Shown: positions 1 through 12,254 of the stretch, piece after piece
How the letters are laid out: every line of letters starts with the position of its first letter
Position numbering within the stretch: position 1 is the first letter of the stretch
Assembly: GCA_022457155.1 (NCBI GenBank)
Contig: JAJGOT010000503.1
Span: forward strand, 267,501 to 331,500
Source: Cladopsammia gracilis
Lineage: Eukaryota; Cnidaria; Anthozoa; Scleractinia; Dendrophylliidae
Direction of reading: 5' to 3'
Length of the DNA: 64,000 nt
Translations under genes and position numbers: made by a program
Notes under the pieces: model-generated
The model's input: only the letters and a program-made list of their open reading frames with translations
Databases searched by the model: none
What the model was told of the DNA's origin: nothing

Positions 1-1
1 C

Positions 2-568
2 CCGAAAACCGGTGTACCATGCCTAGAAACAGAAGACGAACAACTGCAAGATCCAGACTTTATTGAAAAACTCAGTTCTGCAAAGAAACTTCTTGAAACA
101 TGGAAAAAAGGTCAGAAACACCTTAACACTTTCTGGAAACTGTGGTTTGATGAATATGTGCTAAGTCTGCGTGAAAGAAGCCAGAAGTACTTAAAAGCCC
201 CTAGAGTTCAATCTAAAGTTCAACCCACAAAGGGAGATGTCGTGTTACTAAAAGAAAGCTCACCAAGAGGAACCTGGAAGTTAGGAATGATCGAAGAAAT
301 CATCACAAGCAAAGATAACGAAGTACGAGCGGCTACGGTCCGAACAGCATCAGGAAAGCTGCTGAACCGACCATTGAACTTTCTGTATCCTTTGGAGTGC
401 GCGCAAGTTAATCAAGAGTCTGACGAGTGTACCGAGCCTGGAAGTAGCAGCCAAAAGCAGAATGATGTACCCAAGCGGAAGAGTGGAAATGAAGCTGCTG
501 AGAAACGCCCTATTCGCAGAGCTGCAGCCGAAGCACGAAGAAAGCTGAACAAATTACTGAACACTTAG
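2..568 (+). pseudogene. BEL/Pao retrotransposon pol, C-terminal end (partial)
   Basis: The frame is open from the window edge to a TAG at 566-568, so the true start lies outside. The product is the tail of a BEL/Pao polyprotein, just after the integrase core: it has the TFWKLWFDEYVLSLRER motif and then the small beta-barrel-like block with VVLLKES, GTWKLGMIEEI, RAATVRTASG and LNRPLNFLYPLE, which is characteristic of this superfamily (DUF5641-type). The last 50 residues are charged and low-complexity. A purine-rich stretch (gcctggggag) and a TGTCACGG start of an LTR follow directly, as expected for a BEL element. Only the 3' end is visible, so whether the element is intact cannot be judged. 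Family call is from motif memory. Confidence 0.85.
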
Positions 569-595
569 GACATAAAACAAACCTTGCCTGGGGAG

Positions 596-1495
596 TGTCA
601 CGGAGAGCTTTCTCCGTGAATAAGGGAACAGTCACGCTTTAGTAACGCGGGACCCCTCGAGGGATTCCCGGTAACACGTGTAAGCCTAAGCGAAATAAAG
701 TCGCCATGTTGAAATGTTGGAGAATGTTGTTGTCTTCACTCGCCCATCGCGACAAGGACACCAAGAGATAACTGGCGACAACTTGAAAATAAGTGTAAAG
801 TTTAATCACACTTGCAAAGTTGAAAAGCCAAATCACTGAGTGTGTTTTCCTTATGTCGGGGCTCGCGGAACGGAAATACCATTTCCTGTTATTCACAGGA
901 CCAAGTATGATGAATTTGAGAACATTTTCCTTCTTGCATTTTGCAAAGGACAAGCTTTCGCGAGGCATTAAACTGCATGACAAAAACCACAGCAACTAAA
1001 CCAATCCACATGGTATAAAGTTTAAAGTGATTGTACAGTCAAATGGAGTTCAACGCTTTATAAACAGTAGTTGGAGAACTGTTGACATAATTTGCTATTT
1101 GTGGCAAATAAGTTTATTTGCAATCAAATAAAGATTTTCATGTCCTTTGCTCAGAATAATTTAATGTATTTAATGTATTTAATTTAGGGGTGTCTATTGC
1201 TTGATTGAAAAGCCAAATCACAGAGTGTGTTTTCCTTACATCGGGGCTTGCGGAACAGAAACATCATTTCCTGTTATTCACAGGACCAAGTATGATGAAT
1301 TTGAGAACGTTTTCCTACTTGCATTTTGCAAAGGACAATCTTTGCGAGGCATTAAACTGCATGACAAAAACCACAGCAACTAAACCAATCCACGTGGTAT
1401 AAAGTTTAAAGTGATTGTACAGTCAAATGGAGTTCAACGCTTTATAAACAGTAGTTGGAGAACTGTTGACATAATTTGCTATTTATGTGGCAAAT
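596..1495 (+). repeat. BEL LTR-like region with a ~290-bp direct duplication
   Basis: An LTR probably begins at TG in tgtcacgg (596), right after the purine tract of the BEL element. Inside it, 821-1107 is repeated almost exactly at 1206-1495 (offset 385 bp). The two copies are separated by about 100 bp with an AATAAA-like context and a reiterated taatgtatt motif. The right end of the LTR was not determined. The duplication could be internal LTR growth or two overlapping LTR remnants. Short ORFs here are not genes. Confidence 0.6.
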
Positions 1496-1519
1496 GTTAT
1501 TATTGTTCTGTTCACCATT

Positions 1520-1732
1520 CTAGTGCATATACAGACAATCAGGCCTCCCACTGACTGTCTCTAACCTACATTTTCTAATGTAACGAGTGTTCCAATTATT
1601 TTTTACTTCATCAAGCCCCACCTGAAGTACTTTTGCAAAGGAGAACCACAAACATTCCTTCTGGAGAGGATCAGCCAAATTGAGATCATCTGCGTCAGCC
1701 ATATCCTTGAAAAAAGTTACCGACCGCCTCAT
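1520..1732 (-). pseudogene. integrase-like (DDE) transposase, C-terminal fragment
   Basis: Reading from 1732 down to 1520, the frame gives LWFSFAKVLQVGLDEV followed by NNWNTRYIRKCRLETVSGRP. That arrangement (helix, then N-x-R-x-I-R and a G-x-P turn) matches the end of the integrase-core proteins that are frequent in coral genomes. No N-terminal part is next to it. An N-terminal piece of what looks like the same family lies at 17370-17517. The fragment is a relic with no start or flanking exons. Confidence 0.45.
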
Positions 1733-1739
1733 GTACCTC

Positions 1740-2690
1740 TCCAGTATTACAGCTCAATGCTGTATAGCCATACTCCTGCGGCAACCCATCACGTGCAGGC
1801 AAGGGGTAGCCAAGATAGCCACATTTTAGACAGATAGCCAGAATGATCAACCATCCATGACATGGTATCAGGTAATGAGGTAATTAAGGGGTGCTCATAT
1901 TTTATAGAGGAGTTGGTTGGTGGATTTTTGGGGGGATAAAAAGGGTCCTCTGCCACACTACTTCACTGCTGCATAATTCTCTAAAGTTAGGTGGAATGAT
2001 CTACAATTCTAGTGTTTTGAAACCTTAGACATGTTATTGTGTCCTTTGGTGGAGTTTAATGCAGCCTTGTGTATTATTACTTCCAGTGAAATTTAACAAT
2101 TGTCAATGACCCCTTTAGGGTTTAGATGGCCTTATTAAATGTTATTTTTCAGCCCTCCTTGAAATCAAATACCACCAACCTCCAGCCTCTCCTAAAAAAT
2201 GAATAGTCCCTTTAAATGCGCATTACCATTGGCATACGATTAATCATACTGGATTTCTTTCTCGTTGACTCTTATGTTATGTGATGTTGCACTGGACAGC
2301 TGTCTTTGGCATTTTTGCTGGAGCATATGAATTCTTAACGATTATGACAAAATGGATACCCTCAATCCCACAATTATGGGGAGTACTGTTCTCCATGCTG
2401 CCAAACAAGACTTAACATGCCTTTTAAAGCAAGCAGTTGTGTTTACTTGTTATCCATTTATGTTAGTCTTTTGTACCGGTTAGGGTACCAGAAGCTTCTT
2501 TTTATCACTTTGTCAAACAAACCAGTTTTACATAGTTTTCAAAACCAGAGCTTTACTACTTCTGTAAAATTGGATATGGGTTGTCATTATCTTTTACCAG
2601 TTTAGGTGGTTGATCGGTTGATCAACTGCTTTAGCTTAGTTCGCTACCAGATTAGTTGACTTAAGTTGAAATTGCAGTTACACACATGCT
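1740..2690. other. no gene recognised
   Basis: AT-rich sequence with short frames only. No inverted ends, tandem repeats or splice-bounded exon could be supported. Confidence 0.5.
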
Positions 2691-2930
2691 GAAAGGCAAG
2701 CAAAACTTCTTTGCGCCATTATTTGTGCCAGCAGAATCGCTGGATCAGTGTATGACGATCTTAGAGTGCCAGTTGCCACCGTCCATGCTTACTACTGTTT
2801 GCAAACGGCAGATCTCCCATGGAGCCTAATAATTCATCACGCCACTTCCCATAATCTTGTTAGTTTGGGACGAGGCCTCTATGTCAGGTCAGCAGATTTT
2901 CAAAATGGCAACTAGTATATTAATTATGTA

Positions 2931-3137
2931 TTGGGCGTAGATCGCTCAATGAAACCCTTTGTTGGGAAACAGATTATCGTTGTGGGCGAATTCCTGCAAC
3001 TTCCACCAGTCCCAAACATATTTGATGAAGGGAGACCCATGTATGAAACTTCAATCTGGCAAAATATAAATCCGCATCAATATGAGCTTGTAACCATTAT
3101 GCGACAGAACACCACAGAAAAGCATTTTATGCAATAG
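2931..3137 (+). pseudogene. PIF1-like helicase fragment (Walker B region)
   Basis: About 68 residues with PFVGKQIIVVGEFLQLPPVPN, a PIF1-family motif II region, followed by YELVTIMRQN, the next conserved block. The acidic residue here is Glu in VGEF where VGDF is the usual form. Upstream motif I is absent within this piece; a separate fragment at 24545-24800 carries a degenerate motif I. PIF1-type helicases in such genomes are usually from Helitrons or similar elements, so this is a mobile-element relic rather than the host PIF1. Confidence 0.75.
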
Positions 3138-3261
3138 GTGGTATTAACTAGTTAATAGAAGTTAGTTAATAGAAAATAGTATGTATTGTACATAGCGATC
3201 ACATTTCAGATGTTATACATCGTGTGTTTATATTGTTCAGTTCGCTCGCTCCATAGTTTAT

Positions 3262-4197
3262 TTGTATCTTGCCATGGTTAAACCTAAACGTTCTTCGCTC
3301 TGCCCCGGCTGCAAGACACCTAAAAGCAACCACAACTTTGCTGCACCGCAGAAACACTGTGCTGGGCCACCACCACAAGGTGAAATTCCTGCTACTTCAG
3401 AGGATGTTATCTCCAACGATGAGGAACCTCGGCCATGCCATGAGATCAATTCACAACCGGCAGCCAGCGTTTCACATGAGCAGACTCTCCTCAACGCTAT
3501 GCATAGTTTATCGCTTCAGTTGACGGCCTTGCAAAGGAGCAGACGGTTATGAAACAATGCATGGGTGAAATCTCCAGTGGGAACGCCCCCAAACCATCTC
3601 ACGAGACTAACCCACGGCCTTCAAGCTCTTCGAATGCCTTACTGCCCGTTGTCTGTACCAGCAAAAAGCAATATTTGCTGGAGAAATTTGCCGCAGCTGC
3701 CATAAATGGTGAGTTAGTGGATTTCTCCAATGTTTTATCCTCACTAAGTGTTTTGCGCTCAGTCAACAGCGACGAAGGAATGTTGCGGTCGCTATCGGGT
3801 GACCTGATTGCCATCGTGATGCCCCCACGCAAGCGTGTCATCAATTCCTTTGACATCTGGCTGCAAGTTTGGACAAAATTCGAAATAGAAATCATCTCCT
3901 CCTGACCAGAACGCTACCTGGAGCTGGCTGCCTATTGCGAACAGATGCAGCTTGCTAAAAGGAAATCAAGGCAACTCGATTCAAATGTTTTGGACACCCA
4001 CCAAACTCTACACTACAATCCTGTACGCCTCTGCTCTCCGTCCCAACCCAAAACAATGTACGTGCTGCAAGTCCTTCGACCACTTGGTTCGGGACTGTCC
4101 CTTTCTTGTGCAAGAGAGGTCACAAGAGGCAGCAGGAAATCTGTCCAAACCATTGCCCACCGGTGGCAATGCAACCGACGCGTGGAAATTCGATAAG
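3262..4197 (+). pseudogene. DIRS-like gag protein remnant with zinc knuckle
   Basis: Three frames must be joined to read a gag-like protein: 3262-3552 (Pro/Ser-rich N-terminus with a CPGC motif), 3549-3905 (ending in the SFDIWLQVWTKFE block) and about 3905-4190 (YLELAAYCEQMQLA, then a zinc knuckle C-x2-C-x4-H-x4-C in CTCCKSFDHLVRDC). The FDIWLQAW-type block followed by a knuckle is typical of gag-like proteins of DIRS/tyrosine-recombinase retrotransposons in cnidarians. Frameshifts at about 3550 and 3905 and the missing pol make it non-functional. Confidence 0.65.
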
Positions 4198-4261
4198 TGG
4201 TATATTAACTCAATTATATTAAGTAGTATATTAACTCAAGTGGTACATTAACTCAAAGAGA

Positions 4262-4760
4262 TGCACAGAAGATGGAAAAGAGTTTATCAAGGGTCTTTCA
4301 CAAAATTTGGATGAAAACTGGTACAGCAAAGCCACTCATATTTTTTAAGAAAGTAAGCGTGACACAAGGAATCCGTTACAGATGTAACATTTGTCCATAA
4401 GGGACAATGTACTTTTCGCCTTTTCCACGATTTCCATTCTGAGCTGCAGTTTGTCAATGCAACGTGTAAATTGTGGTGCCGATCCTTTGTTCTGGAAGAT
4501 GTTTTTCACACCTAACTTCACTGACCACTACCCTGCCATCACATGGTGTATTTTCAAACCATGCAAAGCTAACGGTACAATCTTCTTGGAGGACCTGCCA
4601 CTTGCCATTTCCATCTTCCTTGGTAATTTGTGAAAGAACTCAAAAGAGAGCAAGCCATGCACTATTAAAGTGCGATCAGCAGAGTTTGAAGTGCATTTTA
4701 ATGCGAGGTATTCATGCAAAATAGAAAAGAACGTTCAGGGCACATTGGTTATTCCAGAGT
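4262..4760. other. decayed coding-like stretch, family unknown
   Basis: The minus strand from about 4719 to 4400 reads a long low-stop stretch (HGLLSFEFFHKLPRKMEM, then KLGVKNIFQNKGSAPQF and CYICNGFLVS). The plus strand reads GKEFIKGLSQNLDENWYSKA at 4270-4330. I do not recognise either product. It sits between transposon fragments, so it is probably a further relic. Confidence 0.25.
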
Positions 4761-5023
4761 GCTGCTTCATTAAAAAGGTATTTTAACAGAAAGAAGTTGT
4801 GTAAACATCACATAGAAAATTATCTTAGTGACTCACTTATCTTGGGTCCTATGTGGCTTACATAAACTGATCTAAAATGACTATGTAGGCAATCAGAGCA
4901 TACGTTCTTTCAACAAGATTGAGTTTCTCTGGTCTTCACATCAAAAAATCACCCTATATATTTCTTAATTACTTTCGCCTTGATTATCCAAGTCTGCTTT
5001 TTCTTTTTTAAGGCAATTGTCAC

Positions 5024-5320
5024 TTGCACCAGCACCAATGCAAAACGTCAATCCAACTGTGTTTGAAAACAATGACAACCACTCTCTTTCAACGTAAAGT
5101 GCAAATGATCAAGAGCTTAGGGTCTTGGCCTCTATATTCCATCACAACAGCTTCAGATATTCCATCAACTGAAAGAGATATTATTCACAATTTATTGTTA
5201 GACAGCCCTCCATGCAACTTATTATATGTAACACCAGAAAATGATACCTCTAATATGTACGAAATTTTTTGTAAGATGGAAGCAAAAAAACAGTCTGTTT
5301 TGTTCAAAACTAACGCTAAT
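5024..5320 (+). pseudogene. RecQ-like helicase fragment
   Basis: The segment reads SIPSTER-like helix, then NLLLDSPPCNLLYVTPEN, which corresponds to the motif Ib/LLYVTPE block of RecQ-family helicases. Motif I and the DEAH box are missing. The reading frame ends in TAA a short distance after the conserved part. RecQ-like genes are captured by or hitchhike with many coral mobile elements; a host RecQ exon is unlikely because no splice sites bound it convincingly. Confidence 0.5.
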
Positions 5321-5699
5321 TAATTAATTACTGCATTCTAGACTTATCGTAATGATATACGTCATAATAGCTTATTTAAAATACTGTGAACATTTTCGTT
5401 GTGAACGGAACTAAACCGTCCGAGAAGCCACCAGGAAACTATACATTTGACATTGAGCTAGTTTCTACTTTATAACTATTACTCATGATAATGCCAATAC
5501 TTCTTAGATTTCGAACACACGCCTCCTCGCATATGCTACAGAATAACGAAACCAGCCCTGTGTTTGAAAATGATGGTATTAACTGCCGGACGGTGAACAA
5601 CGAAACATTCGAAATCCGATTGAGTAACTGAATACCCGAGATGTCAGCAGAAAATAAAAAATAGCCAACTGGTCTGCCTTCTGCCAGTTGGGATTTGTA

Positions 5700-5917
5700 A
5701 CATCTAATATTTGAGTGGTGTTATATTCGTATTATATGAAAAACTCGATCAGCTATCGAGGTGCTGTACTTTGGAACATCGCATCCAGGTACTACACTGA
5801 CAATTTCAAGCAATTTTATGCCAGAGCTAAAAAGGACGATTTTATTAAACTGGACTTCAATGCAACCTCGATTCAAACGCAAAGTAGGAATGTAACGGAT
5901 TTTAAGTTTAATTAATG
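5700..5917 (+). pseudogene. LINE reverse transcriptase, extreme C-terminus
   Basis: The frame ends in the motif NSISYRGAVLWN followed by a helix (NFKQFYARAKK) and a short basic tail, which is the usual end of CR1/L2-clade LINE ORF2 proteins. The catalytic domain is absent: this is a 5'-truncated copy. A 3' untranslated segment of AT-rich sequence follows. Confidence 0.7.
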
Positions 5918-6036
5918 TGACCAATCATGTATATAATCATTTTTAATTTTAATATATATAGAAACGTTTTTTATTTAGTGTAGCTAGAAACACGACCCCA
6001 CAAGCAAGATTTTTGCTTTAACTTTTATTGGGTATA

Positions 6037-8012
6037 CAGTACCTCTCAAAAGTAAGTTACCGTTGTCGCGCGCTACGCGATTCGCGTCCTGCGCTACGCG
6101 AATCGCGTAGCGCGCGAAGCTTAAACAGCTTGTACAACTTCTTGCGCGATTCCAATTTTCCTGGGGCGTTTGAAGATGAAGATGCGACCAAGTGAACCAC
6201 CGATCGCGCTAAGCGCATGCAAGGCGACCAAACTTTGGTTCGATAGACGGTGTTTGCTGAACTCTGTATATTTTAAAACAGATCGCGAACACAGCGAACA
6301 ATTATCCATTGCAAAGTTTATCACGAACTTTGCTTCCATTTGCTTGGTTTAAGCATCTTTTTACGGCTTTTTATTGCCGTTGCCAAGCACGTGATAAATA
6401 TCTTCCTCCGGTCAAATTTCACGTCGCGTAAACAAGTCTTCGGAAACATTTTGCCGACTCAGGAAATAATTGCGCTGGATGATCTTCCATAATAAAACAG
6501 CTAGTTTTTCTCTCCCAGAAATGTCATCGAGCATCTGTTTGGCCAAACACGAGCGAGATTCAAGCCAGACAACAGTCCCGTTCTTAAAACGAGCAAGAAT
6601 CAAGCGACGAATGTTTTTCTCACTTAGACGGAGATCACGTGGATGGATCGATGAAACGCTCGCGAAACCAAATTATGCGGCTTATGTTTATTCCCAGCCC
6701 GAAGACACTCCAAACTTTCTGTGATGTTTTAGCGCGGTGGAATACTTGGAAATGAAGAAAGAAAACAGAGAATTTGTGGAAGTTTATATAAATACTTGTG
6801 ACTTTCGCTTGTGCCAGCGTGTCTTCAGGTTTCAAATTACCGTTTTGACATATGCAAATTCGGTGCACTTTTACCACTTTTCCCAAGGGACCGCCAAGCA
6901 CTGTTTTTTACCGACAACTACAACAAACTTCAAAGGGTTTAATTTTTATTTTGCCACCAAACTTTCCCTACCATCTTTAATTTCGATTACAATTTTTAGT
7001 TCCATTCAAGATTTATTTTAATAATAAGTAAACATGAAGTGCAGAAATAATTTTACACATGAATTTTGCGTGACTACCGCACTTGGGACTTCGGGCCGCT
7101 TGTTTACATTCCGCTAACAAGCAGCGACAAAAGAATTAATGTTTTGCAGCCTGATAAAAGAAATCACGTTTATTATTCCCTGGCCTTGAAGTCAAAACCT
7201 TGCTCGATTCAAATAAATGGTAAAACGAGCGTGACTGGTACTATTACTTTATCTTCTCGCGGACTGCTGGCGTAGTCTGTCATTCAGCCATTCACCGCGA
7301 GCCGTTCGAAAGAATTATTTTGCCGTTCGATAGGATAATGAACGTATCAGTAAAGCGACTCTTCGTAGACTGTTTATAATTATGGATTATTGGACGAAAC
7401 TTCGCTCCGCTTTCAACGGGATGTTAGATTTATACCATGGAAATAGTTAGTGAAGGTTGCCGTCACTGAATTAATGCCAAAAGCTGAGCAAACGAAAAGC
7501 GCTAAAAGTGTTGCGTTTCCTGAATCTCGAAGAAATTATAGCGTAGCGCTTGCATCAAACGAAAAACTTCAAAACACATTCGCAATCGATCTCTTTACGG
7601 TTAAATGTCGCTCGCAAACAAAAAAACGCCATTTGATTCACATGTTTAGTTTAGAATTTAGTCGCTGTAATAAACAAATGACATAGTAATTTCGCATAAC
7701 GTGTCGCTTGCGCAAAAATTAACGAAAACTACGAGTACAAACACTTTCGAAACCTATCTGTTTTAATTCGCATGATTTGATGAGGACAGACTGAAACATT
7801 TCCGTCGAGGAAAACACGAAACGCATCGAATACCGAGATACTTTTTGCCTTCCGTTTTCCTGACAACCATCCAGTTGCAGTTACATGTAGATGCCGACCT
7901 TTGCGCGAAATTAATCGGTTTCGCGCAAAATAAACTTTTCGTACAGTGTAATTATTGCCGCTTCGGTGACTCTCGCGCTACGCGACAGGTAACTTACTTT
8001 TGAGAGGTACTG
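6037..8012. mobile_element. 1976-bp mariner-like element with 25-bp perfect TIRs
   Basis: The ends are perfect inverted repeats of 25 bp (6037-6061 and 7988-8012), starting CAGTACCTCTCAAAAG. TA dinucleotides flank both ends (6035-6036 and 8013-8014), which fits Tc1/mariner target duplication. The interior contains only short frames on both strands (for example 6412-6603 minus and 7450-7686 plus), none recognisable as a DDE transposase, so it is probably non-autonomous. It is long for a MITE. Confidence 0.8.
6066..6117. repeat. GC-rich perfect hairpin next to the left TIR
   Basis: Two 21-bp arms (6066-6086 and 6097-6117) are perfectly complementary around a 10-base loop. The arms are made of gcgctacgcga-type sequence, and the same cgctacgcga word recurs beside the right TIR near 7975. 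It may be a subterminal transposase-binding or replication-related structure. Confidence 0.85.
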
Positions 8013-8023
8013 TAAATAAAGGA

Positions 8024-8054
8024 TGTTGTTGTTGTTGTTGTTGTTGTTGTTGTG
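8024..8054. repeat. (TGT)n microsatellite
   Basis: About ten TGT units directly after the right end of the 6037-8012 element. It produces spurious poly-Asn reading on the minus strand. Confidence 0.9.
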
Positions 8055-10640
8055 TGCCTGTGAATTAGCTACATAGCTAAGTGCTCGTCCACTATAAACA
8101 ACATTTACATCTCTAAGACATGACCAAGGAAGGCGCCGAGTTGAAAGAGGCAGGATAAATAGAGCACAAAGAAATGTAGAAACTATGAGCAGACAAGTAA
8201 AACTTGCAGTTGCAGGTAAAAATACAAAGATTTGTAACATAAGTCGCCATATTAATGGCAGCGATTTCAGATTTGGAGGAAAATGTGGGTTAATTGACAG
8301 TTTAAATCACGTACATGAAGGAAAAGTCACCGAAAACGAGAATCTTCAGACAAAAAAATAGGATTCTCAGAGTCAGCCCAACTCACCCAAAACGAAAAAA
8401 GGTTCTCTTTTCACTTTGGGCGAGTTGTGCTTTCAAGTACTTTATTTTGATGTACTAAAAGGTTCTCCCATAAAGACATTGTACAAAGGAAGTTACAAAG
8501 ATGGAGAAGAGAAGAGAATTGGAAGAGAAAATATATCCTCAGCACAAGGGATTTGGGCTAAACACAAAAAACTAAACTGGAGAGAAGATTATTAATTTGT
8601 TTGTGATGAAAACGTCTAACTCAAAAGAAATGTCACTGCTCATCCTCAATTAATGAGAACTTGCTACATGAGTCGGCAAAACAAGCAAAGGTCAAAGTGA
8701 ACTGTCTGATAGGGTATTACATACAGCTGTAGGCACATCATGGACTTGATTGCTTATGGAAGAAATTGGATGAAATGAAATGAAGAGAGCCAGCAAAATA
8801 TCATGGATACAAGAGGCTTTTCTCATGCATGCTCAGATGCTAATGTCTTATATTCCTTAAAGATAACATCCTAAGAAACCTTCCAAAAGACCAGCTGGTA
8901 ACTTGAAGGTGCAATGAATGCAGCGAGTGCAAGAAAAACTATCGGAAATCGAAACCAAGCATACCAAATGTACTGGTACTATGTCATTGGAGCACCATTC
9001 AACTGATGGTTGGTAGCCTAATGATGAAAAGCAGGGAGATCCAAATGAAGTCTTCATTAGAAGTATACAAACTAACTCCAGTCCCCTATTTTTAGTGCTA
9101 GCGACAGCAACCCGCTTCCAAAACCTAGAGACATACATATTCCTACCTTATGAAGTGTCCAGTGTAATGACAATTGACCCAACAATTAATAATGGTGAAT
9201 ACAGTAACACCTGTCACATATTAGGATTCACATTTGGTTTCTAAAAGAATATGGGAGTATCTTATTTGTATATTTGGTTTTGCTCATCAGCCAAACCTTG
9301 ACTCAAGATGTATTTAGTGACTTTATCGTCTCTGTAAAAAAAAAGTCCCGCTCTAAAACAAGGCTTGTGGTCTTTTGGCACAGATGGATAAAGAGCCCCG
9401 TAAAAGGGCACTAGAAGAAGTAGTTGTTGTTAATTGATTTCCTAACAGTATTAAGCTTATAAGCTTAGGTCTTTGAGCCATTTTCAAACAACGTAAAGGA
9501 ACACCTGAAAGATGTTGGCACTGACAGCAAAAACAAACTTATTAATTATCGGTTCGGGCAAAGTGATGGTAATGGAATCAACAAAGAAGGCCTGTTGTTG
9601 TTGCTTTGTTTAATTGGAACATTTCCACCTTCACACTAGCCAATGCCAGAAAGGCAGTTAAGGCCTGGGCTCCACCAGTAACGTTTCACACACACAGCTG
9701 TAAAAGTAACAGTCATATGATCAAACACGAGGAAAGATATCATGAAGTTTCATTGCCCAAGTATGTGCACGATAAAAGAGTTAAGGAGAAACTATGATGG
9801 CGGTATTGATCTTCATTTCGCACCAAACATGAAGCAGTACAACGAAAGGCAGCACGATTTTGTACAAATTGTTGGGATTGAGAACCAGGAACTGTTTTAC
9901 TATTGCTCAAGGAATTAAATTGGGAAACACTCAAACTGAGTAGAGGCAAAGAGCAAGACTGACAATGTTTTATAAATCTGCCCATGACCTGTGTACCCTT
10001 GTACACATATACCCTTATTTTTATTTATCTTTTATTGTACTAATTTAGTTCGCGGCATTTCCTGTAAACTAGCTGGTGTGTCTCTTAGGTACACTACTTT
10101 TTGCTAAGCGTAACTGTACACATTAAATAAAGTTATTGTATTGCATTGGCAGCAATCCCGACACCAGACTACATTGTTCCGATGCCCACAATTGAAACCT
10201 GGCAGTACCATCCAAAGACATTTTATGGCTTGAACACAAAAAACTTACAGTTAAAAAGTAAACTGCCTCCTCCAAGAGCAGAGCCTCCTGCAAAGCTACC
10301 AGGGACAACAGTTGCTTGTCTTCCCAAAGGCAACAAATCAACATGTACCAAAACATTGGTATATAAGTCAAACAATAGTTCGGGAACAGGAACAGTTGAA
10401 GAATCTTATGATATCCATGCAGTTAATACCACGTCACAACTCATCAGGATCAATGGATGGCTCAAGCCAGTCAGGTAGGCCACACCACAACTCATGAGGA
10501 CTGCTACTTCTAGGCATGGGAAACAATGCAGGAACCAGGATTTTGTACAGATGAAAAATGTGTTGCAAAACGAAAGAAAAAGAAAGGGAAATAATGCATC
10601 TGAAAAAGACTACTGGAGATATCCCAATGAACTAAAACTT
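8055..10640. other. no secure gene; one long anonymous frame
   Basis: Mostly AT-rich with short frames. The one frame worth noting is 10146-10478 plus (110 residues, Pro/Thr-rich, beginning near PTPDYIVPMPTIETWQYHP). It shows no domain I know, has no clear Kozak ATG and could be a piece of a decayed exon. No inverted ends were found. Confidence 0.35.
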
Positions 10641-10654
10641 GCTAATTAAAGTAC

Positions 10655-11976
10655 TTGCAATTGAGCAAAAAATGCTTAGTATACAACCGTTCAGAATCAT
10701 CAGAAGAATCATCAGAAGACGAGAATCCAAACGAAAAGGCCAGCTTGGTGAAACTGTCATCCAGCCAGGAAAGCAGTGAAGATGAAAGCGCGCCCATGGC
10801 CAAGAGATCACGAGTAGTCTGTCAGCTGTCATCAAGCAAAAGCTCATCATCCAGTGACCAAGAAATGCCAGCTGCAGTTGTTGCCGTTTGCAGATCGGAA
10901 GACGAAAAAGTAGAACCCGCGTCGTCATCAGAGAAACCTTCCACACTCTCAATGGAAGAGCTCCCATCTCAGCTCAAGGAATTTCTGCTCGAGGCCCGTT
11001 CCTTTTTCACCTGTCCCCATTCACTGGAGAGGCTTGGACAACACGTGGCTTAATCAGCACGTTCGGAAAGGCCCAGGAATGCATTATAGGTAAGTACTCC
11101 ATTGCACTTAGTATTCCTTTAACTTTTTCTCGCCACTACAAGATGGTTCGTCCATTAGGTATTTCAGTACATGAATTTGGCTCGCTTTTTAGAATACGTT
11201 CACGCTCCAGACCGTTCTACTATTTTTCTGATTCTAGGAGTCTTCCTTTTGCGCGAAAAACACCTGGAGTATACGAACATTACTCGTTCTCAAAGCGCCG
11301 TTGCCCGAAAAGTACCTGACCTGACCTGAAAAGTACCTGGCACGATCTTTGAGAATTTTTTTCATGACTCCTTAGAATGTTTTATGAACAAAGATCGGGG
11401 GGAGGGGATGGGGAATGTTTATAACAGCCCAATCTTTCCCCGGTATGCAACCAGAATGTGCAGTCTACACATGTGTAATTATGCCCATTGCAATCCAGTT
11501 TACTCTGTGCTGAGACTAAAACGTAGGTTTTTGCGAAAATCGCAAATCAACAGGAAAGGAAAGTTGAAAAGAAAAAGTCTTCCCGTGCTATTTCCCATTT
11601 CCATGCCATTAACGATCTATTCCTTCACATAAGTTATTTTTTTAATTATTTTCTTTCCTCCCTTTGTCCAAAGGGACGAGGTACTCTAAGCGACGAGCCT
11701 CCAATGGTTGTGATTCGAAGTAGCCCGGAGGAAGCGACAAAGTGCCTGAGAAGCCGCGAACTTCTAATTTCGCTGTATTGCCACATTCCGCTGAGCAGAG
11801 GTTTTGAGATGTGGACCTTGGAAATTGTCCACGAAGCCGACCCTCGTGAACCCTTAGAGGCAAATCGGTTTCGTAAGAGGAACATTGCGCTTTTGCATAA
11901 CTGTGGGGGTGTGGCCATACACGTGCAACTCTTCAAGACCTGGCGTTTCACAGGGAACGACACAATCCCCATACAG
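10655..11976 (+). pseudogene. possible tyrosine-recombinase-like gene, two exons
   Basis: Exon A (about 10655-11088) encodes an acidic Ser-rich segment with a KRSR basic patch, then ELPSQLKEFLLEARSFFT; an in-frame stop lies near 11052. It ends at a good donor (ATAG|gtaagtac). Exon B (about 11679-11976) has a long polypyrimidine tract and AAG acceptor upstream, reads LLISLYCHIPLSRGFEMW then TLEIVHEADPREPLEANRF and FKTWRFTGNDTIPIQ, and ends at CAG|gtgcg. The SRG-x-E and FKT-x-R-x-TG-x-D arrangement resembles the Arg and beta-hairpin Lys regions of eukaryotic tyrosine recombinases (Crypton-like). This is a resemblance, not a proven match; the catalytic Tyr is not seen. Confidence 0.3.
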
Positions 11977-12254
11977 GTGCGTTGGTAGTTCTTAACATTT
12001 CTTTGCAAATCACAACTCGCATAAACGTCAACACAGCGTGCAACAAAACCACCACCAAAAAGGTTTACATGATCAAAAATTTTTACTTGATCAGTGATTA
12101 TGAATGAACGAATTCCAACAAGTAAACGGTAAGAGATAGTTTCAAAAGTTTAAATTCTACACATCAATGTGAGAAATTAAGAAATTATTTCTTACAATCC
12201 ATCAATTTTTAAACCAGAGTAGCATCAAACCATGTCTGATCTTACACCTGGTTA

